A stretch of 64,000 nucleotides of DNA, taken from positions 177,301,216 through 177,365,215 of the forward strand of contig NC_080673.1 in the NCBI RefSeq assembly GCF_030445035.2, given 5' to 3'. The notes beneath the pieces were generated by a model. It saw only the letters and a list, made by a program, of their open reading frames with translations. It did not search any database and was not told where the DNA came from. This DNA comes from Dasypus novemcinctus (Eukaryota; Chordata; Mammalia; Cingulata; Dasypodidae). Position 1 is the stretch's first letter, and the number at the start of each line of letters is the position of its first letter. Shown here in pieces: positions 1 through 10,710 of this stretch. A program made the translations under genes and the position numbers.

Positions 1-128
1 TACTAGAGTTCTTTATAAACAGAATGAAACTCAGAAGAGAGAAAGCCATAGGAAGCAAGAAGCTAAAGTTCAATGGAATGCAGAAGACAACATAGAGGGC
101 AAGAGAGGCTGTTCTGTGCATTGCCATA
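1..128 (+). mobile_element. MaLR-type LTR, middle part of 5' LTR (xenarthran family A)
   Basis: This segment matches the stretch at about 1662-1795 in the same orientation (shared words such as TTCTTTATAA, CAGAATGAAACT, GCCATAGGAA and CAAGAAGCT) at roughly three quarters identity. It is the middle of the same LTR family, and its left end lies outside the window. With the 3' LTR at 1511-1984 and the internal sequence between them it reads as the 5' LTR of one provirus. Confidence 0.6.
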
Positions 129-290
129 TGTTTTAGTTTGCTAGACTACTGAAATGCAATATTATCAGAAATACTTTGGCTTTTAAAATGGGGATTTATT
201 AGCTTACAAGCTTAAAATTCTGAGGCCATGAAGATGCCCAAATCAAGGCATCATCAGGCAATGCTTTCTCTTAGAAGATTAGCTGCCTGT
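129..290 (-). mobile_element. Inverted 3' half of family A LTR
   Basis: The segment begins TGTTTTAGTTTGC, the reverse complement of the family A LTR end (AACTAAAACA at 1975-1984). It continues through the reversed poly(A)-signal region and the AGGCATCATCAGG block. It therefore lies opposite to 1-128 and carries the part of the LTR that 1-128 lacks. Either the 3' half of the 5' LTR was inverted in place, or a second LTR inserted in the opposite orientation. The right border is approximate. Confidence 0.6.
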
Positions 291-1510
291 GACCCCAGAG
301 AAAAGGGATAAGCTGACAACTGAATTCCTAGGCACGAAGAAACAAGAAATTGATTGTCTGGAAAATTCTGAGCCTATCCATATAGAGCACTCTGAAACTA
401 GGTGCAGGAGCAGCTCTAACATGGAGCTCTCTGAGCTTCTGAAAAACAAATGCCAGAGAATAAGGCTCCATTTGAGCATTTAACTGAACATGGATCCAGC
501 CAGCCTTATAAGGAGAAGTCAAAATTGGAAATGCAGTTATTGCAGATGGATCTATGGCAACTCCTTTTATCTGATGTTATGGACCCCTGTGAATTACATG
601 GAAAGTCTACAAGATTTTTGTGTGAGTGGAACCATTGCCAGCCTGGAGTGAAAGGGAAAGAAAAGGAATGCATTACAGGAAGAATAACATTAAGAATAGA
701 ACCATGGAAGCTGAGATCTAGACCAAAGAGATGTCTTCAGGCCAAGTGAATGGGTCCACTCATGTGTGCTTGGAGGTAGCAGGCCTTATACCCGGTTGTT
801 CAGGGAGAGTGATACTATTTCAATGCTCAGACATTGTGAGACCTGTGCTTCAGCTTTTGCAAAAAGCCTGTCTGCCATCTCAATGCTCAGAAATATTGGA
901 ACTTATGTCCTGGGTTTGCTTATAAAGGCTGGCAACCACCCCAGTGCTTGGAGAGTATAAGGCCTGTGCCCCAGCGTTTGAGGAAAGCATGGCCACCACC
1001 CTAGTGTTGGGAGAGGGTGGGACCTATGTCCTGGGGTTTGTGGAGAGACTGGCTACCATTCTGATTCTTGGAAAGGATGGGACTTTCACGCTAAAGTTCA
1101 GGGAGAAAATGGCTACTATGCAAATGCTTGGGAGGGGTGGGCTTCTGCTCCCTCAAGCCCAGAGGAGAAAATGGTGATCTGTTGATGACTCTCAGATCTT
1201 GAAATCTAATGGAGTTTTCCATGCTGGTTTTCAGATTTGTTTGGAAACTATAACCTTAATTTTCCTTCCAAAATCTTCCTATTGGTATGGGAATATTTAT
1301 ACTATGTGTTTCCCTCCTTTGTATGATGAGACCAGATAACTAGTTTTCTAAATTTCACAAGTTTATGGACATAGAGGGATTATGACCCTGGAGAGATCAC
1401 ACCCATAAATGATTTTGTATTTAGTATTGTTTCTGAAATGACTTAAGACTTTTGGAGTGTTGTGATGCAATGAATGCATATTGCATGTAGAAAGAGCATG
1501 TCTTTTGGAG
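291..1510 (+). mobile_element. MaLR-type internal (non-coding) region
   Basis: This DNA lies between the two family A LTR regions. Its last 330 bases resemble the 3' internal sequence of THE1/MST-type MaLR elements as I recall it, including the order CTGGTTTTCAG, GGGAATATTTAT, then ACTTAAGACTTTTGGAG just before the LTR. It has no intact gag, protease or polymerase frame, as is usual for MaLR. A 60-bp tandem repeat occupies 751-1172. The first 450 bases match nothing I recognise. Confidence 0.55.
751..1172 (+). repeat. Seven-unit 60-bp tandem repeat, open in 20-residue periods
   Basis: Units start near 751, 811, 871, 931, 991, 1051 and 1111. Recurrent pieces are CAATGCTCAG or AGTGCTTGG, then GGTGGGACCTATGTCCTGGGGTTTG-like sequence, then GAGA and GGCTACCA. 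Units are strongly diverged yet stay in 60-base register, apart from a one-base shift around 930. Translated, the units read as 20-residue repeats with a recurring MLG or LGxGGT core, open at 766-957 and again at 944-1177 in the next frame. It could be a minisatellite inside a retroelement or a remnant of a repeat protein. Confidence 0.7.
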
Positions 1511-1984
1511 TGAGATGGTTTGGAGCTCTATGTACCCTCGAAAAACATATTCATAAAGTTAATCCATTCCTGTGGGTGTGAACCCATTGTAAGCAGAATC
1601 TTCTGATGAGGTTACTTTAGAAAAGGTTTTGCTCAGCATGGGTCTTAATCCTATTACTGGAATTCTTTATAATCAGAATGAAACTGTGGAAGAAGAGAGG
1701 AAGCCATAGGAAACAAGAAGCTGAAGGTCAACGGAACTCAGAAAAGTAGAGAGAGGCCAGGAGAGGTTGAAATGTGCCTTACAATGTGACAGAGGCACTA
1801 AGGACCAAGTATCACCAGCAATTGGCCCCAGGAAGCCACAGTCTTTGGGAAGAAAGCATCACCCTGATGATGATGCCTTGTTTTGGACTTTTTCTTAATC
1901 TCAAACCCATGAGCCATTAAATTCCCTTTGTTTAAGACATCTCATTTCATGGTGCTTGCTTGAGCATCCAAGTAAACTAAAACA
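1511..1984 (+). mobile_element. MaLR-type 3' LTR (family A)
   Basis: The segment starts TGAGATGGTTTGGAGC and ends AACTAAAACA, the TG...CA form and terminal sequence expected of MaLR LTRs. Inside are the CATTCCTGTGGGTGTGAA block, the GAAGCCATAGGAA block and a 3' ATTAAATTCCC region where other copies carry AATAAATCCC. Related copies in this window lie at 24877 and 63475. Confidence 0.7.
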
Positions 1985-2548
1985 GTGGCCCTTGTCCAGA
2001 GCTCATCTATTCCACCCTCTTCTCTGTGGAAGTCACAAACACATGTTAAGTGGCCATCCTCCAGACTTCCCACCTTCTGCTACTCCCACCTCCTTTCCAA
2101 TCTGTTCCACAAACTGGGGAAGATGTTAATTCTAATGAAAAAGCCTAGCCAGACCTTAAACCAGAACAGAAGTTCTCAGTGGCAGGACCCCCTCCTCATA
2201 AGATAGATAAAACCACACTCAAAAAGCATAGATTGGTCTCTCTTCTATGGTGCAATGTGGGATGTGCAGAATTGCCATCTATCCATTCCAACTTGGAGCA
2301 GTTTATGGTCACTCTGGGAGACCTGCCATTTTGGGGTTTCTTTCTTTGCTGTTTTGGACTCTTTGTGTTGTATCCATAATAAGGGGATTACTTGACATTT
2401 CTGGACTCTTTATTCTCTACAAATAATAAAGAAATCATTTCCTAAAAGTTTCTGTTGTGCTCTGAACCTGTATTTCCATGATTCACCATTGCAGCAAGTC
2501 ATTGCACAATCAGTTCTCCTTGTAAGGCCTTCTGCTGCTTAGATTAGA
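1985..2548 (+). mobile_element. Probable ERV-type LTR (family E)
   Basis: The stretch carries AATAATAAAG (polyadenylation signal, near 2424) followed by TTTCTGTTGTGC, like an LTR R-U5 region. It resembles 9440-9670, where TTTCTGTTGTGCCTGATC recurs in the same order. The 5' border against the preceding LTR is uncertain, and the open frames at 1985-2379 show no recognisable protein. Confidence 0.4.
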
Positions 2549-2734
2549 CGTCTCTTATTGTTGAAGACAATATCCTTTCTTGATTGTAGATGTAACAAGT
2601 CATAGATGCAGTCAACTGATGGATGATTTAAATCCATTCAATGTCTTTCACGTTGACAATCAGGCTAGTGCATGCTCAATAAATAAATAGGAAAAATAAC
2701 CTAGCCAGGTTGACACACAAATTTAACCATCACA
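2549..2734 (-). mobile_element. LTR fragment (family C), antisense
   Basis: The sequence matches the right part of the family C LTR at 16383-16827: TTGATTGTAGATGT, then TAGATGCAGTCAACTGATG, ending TTTAACCATCACA. In sense this gives the TGTGATGGTTAAA start and the GTGTCAACCTGGCTAGG block. The other half is absent. Confidence 0.6.
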
Positions 2735-3349
2735 CATCCTCACCAAGTTCTGAACAATTTGCGAACTGAAACAAAGAAAGGTCATATGGAATCCTTAACA
2801 TTATCTTTATCAATGATAAAATGAGGTAGGACACAATTCAGTGTAAAAGAGAGATGGGGCTGCAATATAAATCCCAAGTCAAGGGAGATTTGCTCGCTCA
2901 ATCTAGGCAATACTGACTATTGGTTGTTTTGTTAGAATTATTGGCGAAATGTATATTCCCTGTAGTCAGCAAGAGGAAGAGGTATTAAATGAGTAAAGTC
3001 TCTTGGAAAAATTCCTCTTCATGGAAACCAGGAATGGAGTAAAAGGCCTTGCTTTTGAACAGCAAGATGATTGTATTTTCAACCAGCCCAAAGTTCTGAT
3101 TCATACTTGGAGAGTTCAAGTTGTCTTAAGGAGTGAAAAAGGCATGCAATACATAAAATTTAACTTTTCTTAGGCAAAACTTTAGATTCTGCAACAAAAT
3201 GTATTTTGTCAAATTTCCAGAATGCATTTCTGGATGAATTTCTCCAGAGGGTATTCTAATGATCGAAAGGTCACATGCAATAGTAAATAAATGATCACAG
3301 GGAGCTCGGATGTAATTATTACTGAGCCTTATTTTCCACAGACTGAGTT
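2735..3349. other. Unassigned AT-rich DNA
   Basis: No open frame above 60 codons, no clear repeat and no splice-flanked exon stands out. Confidence 0.4.
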
Positions 3350-3520
3350 AGTTGGTAGTATTATTTTCAATCCTTAAAACAACCCTGCAGGCTTCTTAAT
3401 ATAAATCCCATTTTATCGGTGAGGTATTAAGGCACGGAGACGTAAAGTAATCTGATGTCATTTATAAGTACTACATAGTGGAAACAAGACATCCTGTCTG
3501 GCTAACTTCCAATCTTGTTC
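3350..3520 (-). repeat. MIR SINE, antisense
   Basis: The typical reversed MIR order is present: CAATCCTTAAAACAACCCTG, then CCCATTTTATCGGTGAGGT, then AAGGCACGGAGACGTAAAGTAA. Heavily diverged, as expected for an ancient SINE. Open frames crossing it are accidental. Confidence 0.65.
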
Positions 3521-4144
3521 TCTTTCCATGGTGCTTTCATATCTCATTAATATTATGTCATTTAGGAATCTTGATTGTTTGCAATAGAAAGGAACTATTG
3601 TTATTGTCAGTAAAATGGAACGGAAGTATATCAAAGATTTATAAGATAAAGAATTGCCTGGAGAAGTGGACTTGTTGAACTTGCAAGAATCAAAGCAGTT
3701 GCACAGGATCAAGAACAGGAAGTCTCTTTTAGTGCAAGCGTCTGTTAACATGAGGATCTTGGCCAGGCAACCCAAATCACTGCTGCTTGGCATCACCACT
3801 GCAGTTGTCACTGGCTATCACTACTATTTCCTCAGACGACACTTCTGAATACTGCCAGGTCTTAAGAGAAACTGCTTTTGCCAAGCTAAAAAGAGCCTGT
3901 CATGTCTTTCACTTTGGTCAGGGTGTAGCTATTCCACAAAGACTTGTATATCCACGTGGGGTTACTAATACTGTGTAAAATCAAAGATGGGCTCCAAGTT
4001 GATTTGAAAATGCTTTTCACGAAGCATCTGGTTATCTATGCCTTTTGTTTTGATAAGTAAGCTGCTTTAATTGGTTCACAGTCTTGTATTTGAGAATCAA
4101 ATATTTCATCAAGCAAATAGTTAAGACACTTTTGATTTTTCCCA
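3521..4144. other. Unassigned DNA with short overlapping open frames
   Basis: Open frames of 60-117 codons on both strands overlap here and extend into the MIR. None shows a recognisable domain and nothing looks like an exon. Confidence 0.35.
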
Positions 4145-4455
4145 GTATTAGTTTTATAAAAACTTTTTATTGCCATAAATATATGCAACTCAAATTTCCC
4201 CATTTTTGCCACTTTCGAGTATACAGTTTGGAGTATTAATTATATTCACAATGTTGTGCTACCATCACCAATATCGAAATTTTTCATCACCTCAAACAGA
4301 AACCCTGCACCAAAAGCCCTACACAACCTGACTTCTGGTAATGTATAATTTACTATCATTCTCTAGGAAATTTGCTTTTTTAGGTGTTTCACATAAGTGA
4401 GATAATACAATATTTGTCTTTTTGTGTCTGGCTTATTTTACTGTTTTGTCTCCCC
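4145..4455 (-). mobile_element. Old L1 3' end, antisense
   Basis: The order TTGTGCTACCATCACCA, AACAGAAACCCTGCACC, ACATAAGTGAGATAATACAA and TTTTTGTGTCTGGCTTATTT is the reversed 3'UTR of old mammalian L1 (L1M) elements. The same block, better preserved, is in the long L1 at 45.9-46.2 kb. Confidence 0.7.
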
Positions 4456-4789
4456 ACAGCTCCACCTTCCTTACATTTGTAATCTCATACTATGTATTAA
4501 ATGTCTGAATTCTCAAAGCCTTATTCAGTGCTGTTCATACAATAGACACATTCCATTTTAAAGAATGACTTTCTTAAAAGTATTTTATGTGTTAGAACAG
4601 GGATTTTCTCACATTGTTATTGTGGGAGACTCAAACATTTTTCCTGAAATTCAGATGCTCTATTAACCACATGTTAACATATTTTTGGCTAGAACAGAAC
4701 TGCAATTCTAAAGCCAATTGCATCAGAAGAGCTATAGTTTATGTTTACACAGTCAAGAAAATATTGAAAAATTTAGCAGTAAGCTTTTA

Positions 4790-5200
4790 GTTTTCCAAGG
4801 TTTTTTGTAACAAAATACCACCGACTGGAAGACTTAAAATGACAGAAACGTGTTGTCCCATAGCTTTGGAAGCTAAAGTTCCAAAATTAAGGTGTAGCCA
4901 GAGCCATAATCCCTCTGAAACCTGTAGGTAAAATTCTTCTGTGGCTCTTCTAGCTTCTGGTGGATTGCTGACAATCTTTGGGCTTTAATAACTGCTTACT
5001 TACTATCATGCATTTCCCCCTTGTGTAGCTGCATCTAATTCTCCCTTTATTAAAAGGACACCAGTTTTTAAGTCCACCCTAATCCAATTTGGTCTCATCT
5101 TAATAGCAGCTTCAAATAAGATCTTATTCACAGGACTGGGGGCTAGAAATTAACAAGTTTTTTTGTGGGACACAGTTCCAAACATAAGAGTAATTAGGGT
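4790..5200 (-). mobile_element. MLT1-like LTR, antisense
   Basis: TTTGTAACAAAATACCACCG with a following block for a reversed gene-poor LTR, then CTTCTAGCTTCTGGTGG, TTAAAAGGACACCAG, AAGTCCACCCTAATCCAATT and ATCTTATTCACAGG follow the reversed MLT1 LTR consensus order as I recall it. It is diverged but nearly full length. A fragment of the same type begins at 63370. Confidence 0.6.
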
Positions 5201-5394
5201 GCATTATGAATCCTTAGTCTAACTCAGATAAGCCCAAAGTAGAAATTCTGAAAACTGGAGAAACACTGCATTAAAAAAAGATTGGTTTTTAAATGCTGGT
5301 CCACATACTGTTATTTTAAGTAAAATATTTTAACAATATTATTGGTTTACAACTCAATCTTACCAGTTCCAAGTTAATCTTCTATCCTAAACAA

Positions 5395-5535
5395 AATAAG
5401 AAAGAAGGTAGAAAAGAAACCAAAGAAAGAGAAAAGAGAGGAGAGAGAAAGAGAAAAAGAAGGAAAGAAAGAGAGAAAGAAAGGACGAAGGAAAGAAAGA
5501 AAGAAGGAAAGAAAGAAGGAAAGAAAGAAAGATGT
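5395..5535 (+). repeat. Purine-only tract, (GAAA/GAAAG)n
   Basis: About 140 bases are almost purely A and G on the plus strand, built from AAAG, GAAAGA and GGAAAG units with one short interruption. The Phe/Ser/Leu-rich frame on the other strand (5382-5615) is an artefact of the tract. Confidence 0.9.
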
Positions 5536-5539
5536 AGAA

Positions 5540-5929
5540 AACAATTTTTCTTTCTTCCTGGACGGAAAAAAATGTGTTTCAAATAAATTATATATTGTAT
5601 TTCCTTCATTCGCATTTAATTTTTTCCATTCCCTTTCAGTTTAAAATAATGACTGAAATCTCATGTTCTGAAGGACTTCATGAAAGAAACTTTCTGGAAC
5701 AACGTTGTGCAAAAAACAGAAATAGGTGGCAAATATTGTGCTTTTATTTTCTAGCTATCATTTAGTAATCCAAAATCAAGTTTCCAGGACGTTACCAATA
5801 GCATATGAAAATGTATGGCTGACAAATAAGAGTTTAATAAGTATGAACTTTTCTATACCCAAAATGCTGAATAGACACTGTGCATTTCATGCATGAAACA
5901 GGTCTCCCTTAAATACTGCCAATATGTCA
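5540..5929. other. Unassigned DNA
   Basis: Only short open frames and no repeat I recognise. Confidence 0.35.
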
Positions 5930-6135
5930 TGTTTATTGAGCTCTTATTATGAGCCAGGCACTAAGTTCTTTACATTTATTTAATTTGTTAAGTTTATAAA
6001 AACTCTATGATATAGTTCCATTACTTACTCCATTTCATATCCATGGACACTGAGGCATACATAGGATAAAATAACTTGCTCAAGTTTACATGTCTGGTAA
6101 GATTTGGATGCAGATAATCTGTTATAGAGGATAGT
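5930..6135 (-). repeat. MIR SINE, antisense
   Basis: TTATTGAGCTCTTATTATGAG, CCAGGCACTAAG, ACTGAGGCATACATAGGA and AACTTGCTCAAG reproduce the reversed MIR consensus order. The 63-codon minus-strand frame here is not a gene. Confidence 0.75.
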
Positions 6136-6137
6136 AT

Positions 6138-6348
6138 TTTTTTAGGCATTAGTGTCAGGGATTTAACAGGAGATCTTATATGTGGGAAGCTAGTGCTCAA
6201 GCACTGTCCCACATTGGCTCCCCTGAGTTGCTTTTTTCATTTGTTTGTTCATTTGTTTGTTTTTTGTTTTGAGGCACCAGGAACCAAACCCGGGACCTCC
6301 CATGTGGGAAGCAGGCACTCAACTGCTTAAGCCACATCTACTCCCTGA
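6138..6348 (-). mobile_element. Dimeric tRNA-derived SINE, antisense
   Basis: On the minus strand two tRNA-like monomers are joined by an A-rich linker. The first (6348 down to about 6270) has an A-box-like TGGCTTAAGCAGTTGAG and a B-box-like GGTTTGGTTCC. The linker is CAAAACAAAAAACAAACAAA-like. The second (about 6226-6150) starts GGGAGCCAATGTGGGACAG and has the B-box-like TGTTAAATCC. An A7 run closes the element, seen as T7 near 6138. The type is one I associate with xenarthran SINEs. Confidence 0.75.
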
Positions 6349-6349
6349 A

Positions 6350-9239
6350 GTCATTCACTTAACATTTTAAAGTCCCTCTCAGATGTGGAGAAAGCAGAAT
6401 TCTTAATATTTTTATAAACTGATAAGCAATGATAAGGCAGACTCATTGAGACTACCACTTAAATGATACTTTAATAACTTTATAATCACTGACATTTTCA
6501 TGGATATTATATTGTTGGATGAATCAAATTTATGAGAGCATGGCAATATTATTATGACCATGTAAAAGAAAGAAAGATAAGAAAATGCATATTACCTGCC
6601 CCAACACATTCAATTAATAACAAATCTGGGAGTGTAATACCAGTTATGTTATTAGAATTTGGTGCTCTCCTCTAAAGCTCCTGGATACCTACAAATAGCC
6701 ACTGCCTACTGTTAGGTAGTCTGACATGGCATATTCCATGTGATTGAGATATATTTTCATCCTCTGTTGGTTCATCAATAATATGTAAAGACATAATAAA
6801 TTTGGGGCAAGTTAAAATATAATAGAGCATTAAAAATTATATGTACATCTCTGACCATTTGAATTTGATATTAAGGAGATAACTAAAATTGTCTCCAGAA
6901 AATATTTGCTAATGTCACAAATAGATATCTTATTACAAGGTATATAGGGGGTCTTTGAAAATGTTTATATTCATTTTGATCAATTTATTATCAGGCAAAA
7001 TTATTTCTATCTTGCTATTTCACCATTCTTCATATTTTTGGCCCTCATAATTCCCCTGAAGGCAATTTCCCTGAAAGTGACATAGTTTATCATCCCTTTT
7101 CAACTCGTTTGGAAAGCTAAAAGCAAAACACAACAGAGTAATAATAACGAAAAAAACAAGCTTTGTGGATGATTGTTATTATCATTCTAATTTCCATTTT
7201 CCTTATGAAATATTAGGCATTAGGAAAGGTCTGGCTCCTAGGTTGCTAACAGAGTAAGCAGGTGCAGGTGGAGCAAGAGAAAAGAACTGTGGACTTGGAG
7301 TGGAATGCATAAAACCTGGCAGCTAAGTTTCCTACTTTTCAATGTCAGGGCAGCCTCTCCCTGACTGGGGTCAGACCAAACTGAGGATTCAGAAGGACTG
7401 ATAAAAGATCAATACTATCAAGTCACAAAGCTCATGACCACGGTGTCATTTGAATCATTAGTAGTTGGTTGTTTAACATTAACTCATTCATTCCCTTGCT
7501 CAATACATTATTTAGTACCAAGCCTGTGGTCTTTTCCAATATTCCAGGTTGCGATGGGGGCTAGGGAAATAGATAATTTGTCCTTGAGATAGATTATTCT
7601 CTCATTGAACCTTCAACCTTTGAAATTATAAAGTTTATCAACTATTTTCAGCACTTATTCTATGTTAGGAACCCAATTACATACGTATCTGAATCACGCC
7701 AAACAGGAACTCAAATTTCACAACTCCCAAGCACTCAAAGCTTCCAAAAGCAAGTAGTCCTTCAAACTTCATCATCATCAATGTATATGAATGACCAGAA
7801 AAGGAATTCAAATTTTATTATGGAAGTTAGAGTACAAAGTAAGCAAACCAGAAAAAATAACTTGAAGGAAAAAGATTTAAAAAGAGAAGAAAACTTAAAA
7901 AACAAAGCAAAAATGAAACACAAACTATGTCATTAATACTGCAGAGAGAAAAGATAGAATATTGACTACAGCAAGCATGGAAAGGATGATCTAAGGAAAT
8001 AAAACAGACAAAAATTGCTGAATAATAAATCAGACACAGCTCCTCCCAGAGTATTTAGCAAAAGAGACAGATAATAAAATTACAATATAATAATTATAAT
8101 TACAATAAGCTCAGGTGAAGTAGGAGGCAGAAGAGGTGTCTGTAGTATATTTTGAACCAAAATTGACCAAGAATCCTAGCCAGGATTAGGAAAATGCTCC
8201 TCTCTTGGTTCAGAAACACGCAGTCTGATCACCCTGAAATTTGCGGGACGTAGGAGGATAGAGACAGTGACTCAGGGCTGGCTGTTTGCCAAGTCAGTGG
8301 GATGCAGATCTCTCTTTTTACCTGCATAGATAAATTGATCTGGGAGCCTAGAAGTCAGGCTCCTAGGAATATAATGATTGTAAGGAGAGTTCATGATTTT
8401 ATAGATGCTTGTCACATTAACTTAATTGAATACTAACTACACGAATGTGCCAAACTGTTTAAAGCACTCCACTGAAAATAAATTAAAGATATGGCTCTAA
8501 AGCAATTAACTAAAAGGCAGGTCAATCAAGTGAACAAACTCCAGGTTCCGATCCCTTTCATACTGGGTTCCAGTCATGGCTGCATTAATGTGAACAGCTG
8601 TGGATTCCTAAACAAGTTCCATAATCCTTCTGTGTCTGAATTTCTCCATCTGTGAAAACGGCATACTCACACCTGTCCATATCTAATTCGGTAATCTTAA
8701 GTGGCTCCTACAGTCTGATGGAGTCAATTTCTTCACCATAGGATGTGGTGCATGAAGTCTTTTGGTTCAGTATTTTAAGGTTTACAGTTTAGCTCTTTAA
8801 TTTTAAGGTTTTAGCACTTTAATTTTAAGTGTTTAAAAAGACGTTTGACTTGTTTTCATTTTACTGTAAGGTATTGAAATTCAGTTAATCACTAAACTCA
8901 TGAGTTTGCAACCATCTCTTTTTCATTTCTACTCAACAGCCCCAACTTTCAGGTCAGGATCTATAAACTCAGATCTGCAAATTTTACAGTCAATTGAAAA
9001 CTTCAATTTAATATGCAAAACCATTCACCAAAATAGATAATTACATTTTCAAAATAATTCAAAATTTAAATAGGTTTGCAAATATTTATGTGCATATCTT
9101 ATTGTTGATGAATATATAAATATATGTTTATACATACATAAATTCATATATATGTATATTGTTGGTGAATACTAAAACATGCATGCAGTATCACACAATC
9201 ATTTATACTGTATCTTTGTAGTAAGTATTGAGACCTACA
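6350..9239. other. 2.9 kb of mostly unassigned AT-rich DNA
   Basis: No exon, no open frame above 60 codons and no clearly classifiable repeat. AT-rich stretches occur around 8060-8110 and 9100-9165. The part near 7630-7700 faintly resembles a MIR core but is too short to call. Confidence 0.35.
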
Positions 9240-9382
9240 AATTTGTTCTTATTTTTCAGGATTGTTTTGGCTCTTCTGTGCCCTTTATGTTCCAATGTAT
9301 TTTAGGATCATCTTCTCATTTAAAAAAAAAATAGCAGCTGTGATTTTGTTGAATTTATAGAGCAATTTGGGTAGTAGTATGT
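9240..9382 (-). mobile_element. L1 ORF2 fragment, antisense (left half)
   Basis: TTTTTCAGGATTGTTTTGGC, then GTGATTTTGTTGAATTTATAGAGCAATTTGGG-like sequence, is reversed L1 ORF2. The homologous stretch in the large L1 is at about 47330-47460. The element is interrupted and resumes at about 10005. Confidence 0.75.
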
Positions 9383-9675
9383 TGGGGAGGTCATGGATAT
9401 GCTCATCAGATATCTCCCAGCCCTCCCTGACCCCCCTGTTTTTCTCAACATGATACAGAGCATGTGGAGTTGCCATCCACTGACTCTGACCCAAGCAGTT
9501 GGCCTCCCTGTGGGACTGGTCCCAGTGAGACTCTTTCTCTGTCCTTTTGGAGCCTTTGTGTTGAATGAGTAATTAAGTGGTCATTTGTTGAGAATTTCTG
9601 TTGTGCCTGATCCTGTGTTCCCACGACATGCGTATAGTAACTTGTTCCACATATTGCCATCTCTAGGAGATTGGA
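9383..9675 (+). mobile_element. LTR fragment (family E) inserted in L1
   Basis: Similar in order and orientation to 2250-2540: a GAGTTGCCATC block, a GGAGCCTTTGTGTTG block, then TTTCTGTTGTGCCTGATC and TAGTAACTTG. Short open frames on the minus strand (9285-9660) are accidental. Confidence 0.45.
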
Positions 9676-10004
9676 TTACATACTCCAACAAAAAGCACGT
9701 TCTTAACCTTAATCTGTAGAATCTTTTAAGATCCTACTTAGGTATGACCAAACTAATTCAGGACAGACCTTAAAGCATATTACTGGAGCCAGAATCAGAG
9801 AAGAGCACACAGGAGGTCAAATACTTTGCCAAGTGATGGAGGACTACTGTTACCAAAATGCTACCAACCCCACGAGAAAACATGGCCTTTCCATCACTTC
9901 TGTTTGGGACTTCTGATCTCTAAAACCATGAACCAATAAATTCTTGTTGCTTAAGCCAACCCATTTTGTGGTATTTGTCATGGCAGCCTTGCAAACTAAG
10001 ACAC
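9676..10004 (+). mobile_element. MaLR-type LTR 3' part inserted in L1
   Basis: The end of the segment has CATGAACCAATAAATTC (polyadenylation signal), AAGCCAACCCATTTTGTGG, and closes GCAAACTAAGACA, the 3' end form of MaLR LTRs in this window. L1 sequence resumes immediately after it. Confidence 0.6.
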
Positions 10005-10230
10005 TAAGTCTTCGAATACATGAACATCAAGGTGTCCTCTTCTTATTTAAGTCTACTTTAATTTCTTCAGTGTTTTGTAGTTTTCAGAGTGTAGATATGT
10101 CTTTCTTTTATTAAATTTATTACTAAATATTTTTTTCATTTTGATGCTTTTCTAAATAGATATGACTTCTTAATTTTATTTATAGATTGTTAATTTTGCA
10201 GGTCTGTGGTTAAAACTACAATGTTGGGAA
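10005..10230 (-). mobile_element. L1 ORF2 fragment, antisense (right half)
   Basis: TAAGTCTTCGAATACATGAA, AAGGTGTCCTC and TTCAGTGTTTTGTAGTTTTC continue the reversed L1 ORF2 exactly where 9240-9382 stopped; the equivalent is at about 47475-47580. This shows that the LTR material between the halves is an insertion. Confidence 0.75.
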
Positions 10231-10534
10231 TGTTCTTTTGGCACATACGGCAGGGAAGGGTTACTGGTATAGGGTGTTGAATGTGGTAGGGTATATAAGA
10301 CAGGCACACCTAAGCCAGGATTCTATGGAATATGTAAGTGTTCATCTTGCCATAGTGTGTTATATCAGTAGGTGGAGACCCACACAATAATCAAGAAAAT
10401 ATCCATCTCCCATCCTGAAAAAAAAATTAAATTGAATTTTGTACATCAACCTGATCTACCTACCACCTTGGTGGACTTGTTTATTCTGAAAGTTTTTTAG
10501 TGGATTGTTTCTGTCGTCTCTTATTTTCTTCCCT

Positions 10535-10710
10535 GCCCCTCTTCTCCACTCACTCTATGTCAGGTGCTGTGCTAGGTACTTTGCATTGTAAAAGTCAACC
10601 ACATAGCAGTGCTAGAAGTCTGAGATGGCTGGTTACAGTGAGGAACCTGAGATTCAGAAGTTGTAACTGGCCTGAGGTTTCATAGACTTCACTCTGACCC
10701 TTGAAACAGA
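10535..10710 (-). repeat. MIR SINE, antisense
   Basis: CAGGTGCTGTGCTAGGTAC, GAGGAACCTGAGATTCAGA and TTGTAACTGGCCTGAGG give the reversed MIR order. Confidence 0.65.

Noticed and set aside
751..1172. CRISPR-like regular array
   Set aside because: Units are contiguous 60-bp tandem repeats without spacers, in mammalian retroelement DNA.
3458..3811. 117-codon minus-strand frame
   Set aside because: Overlaps an antisense MIR and shows no domain.
5382..5615. 77-codon Phe/Ser/Leu-rich minus-strand frame
   Set aside because: It is the complement of the purine tract.
6138..6348. Possible functional tRNA gene pair
   Set aside because: A- and B-box-like words are present, but the heads cannot form a full cloverleaf, are diverged and end in an A tail: SINE, not tRNA genes.
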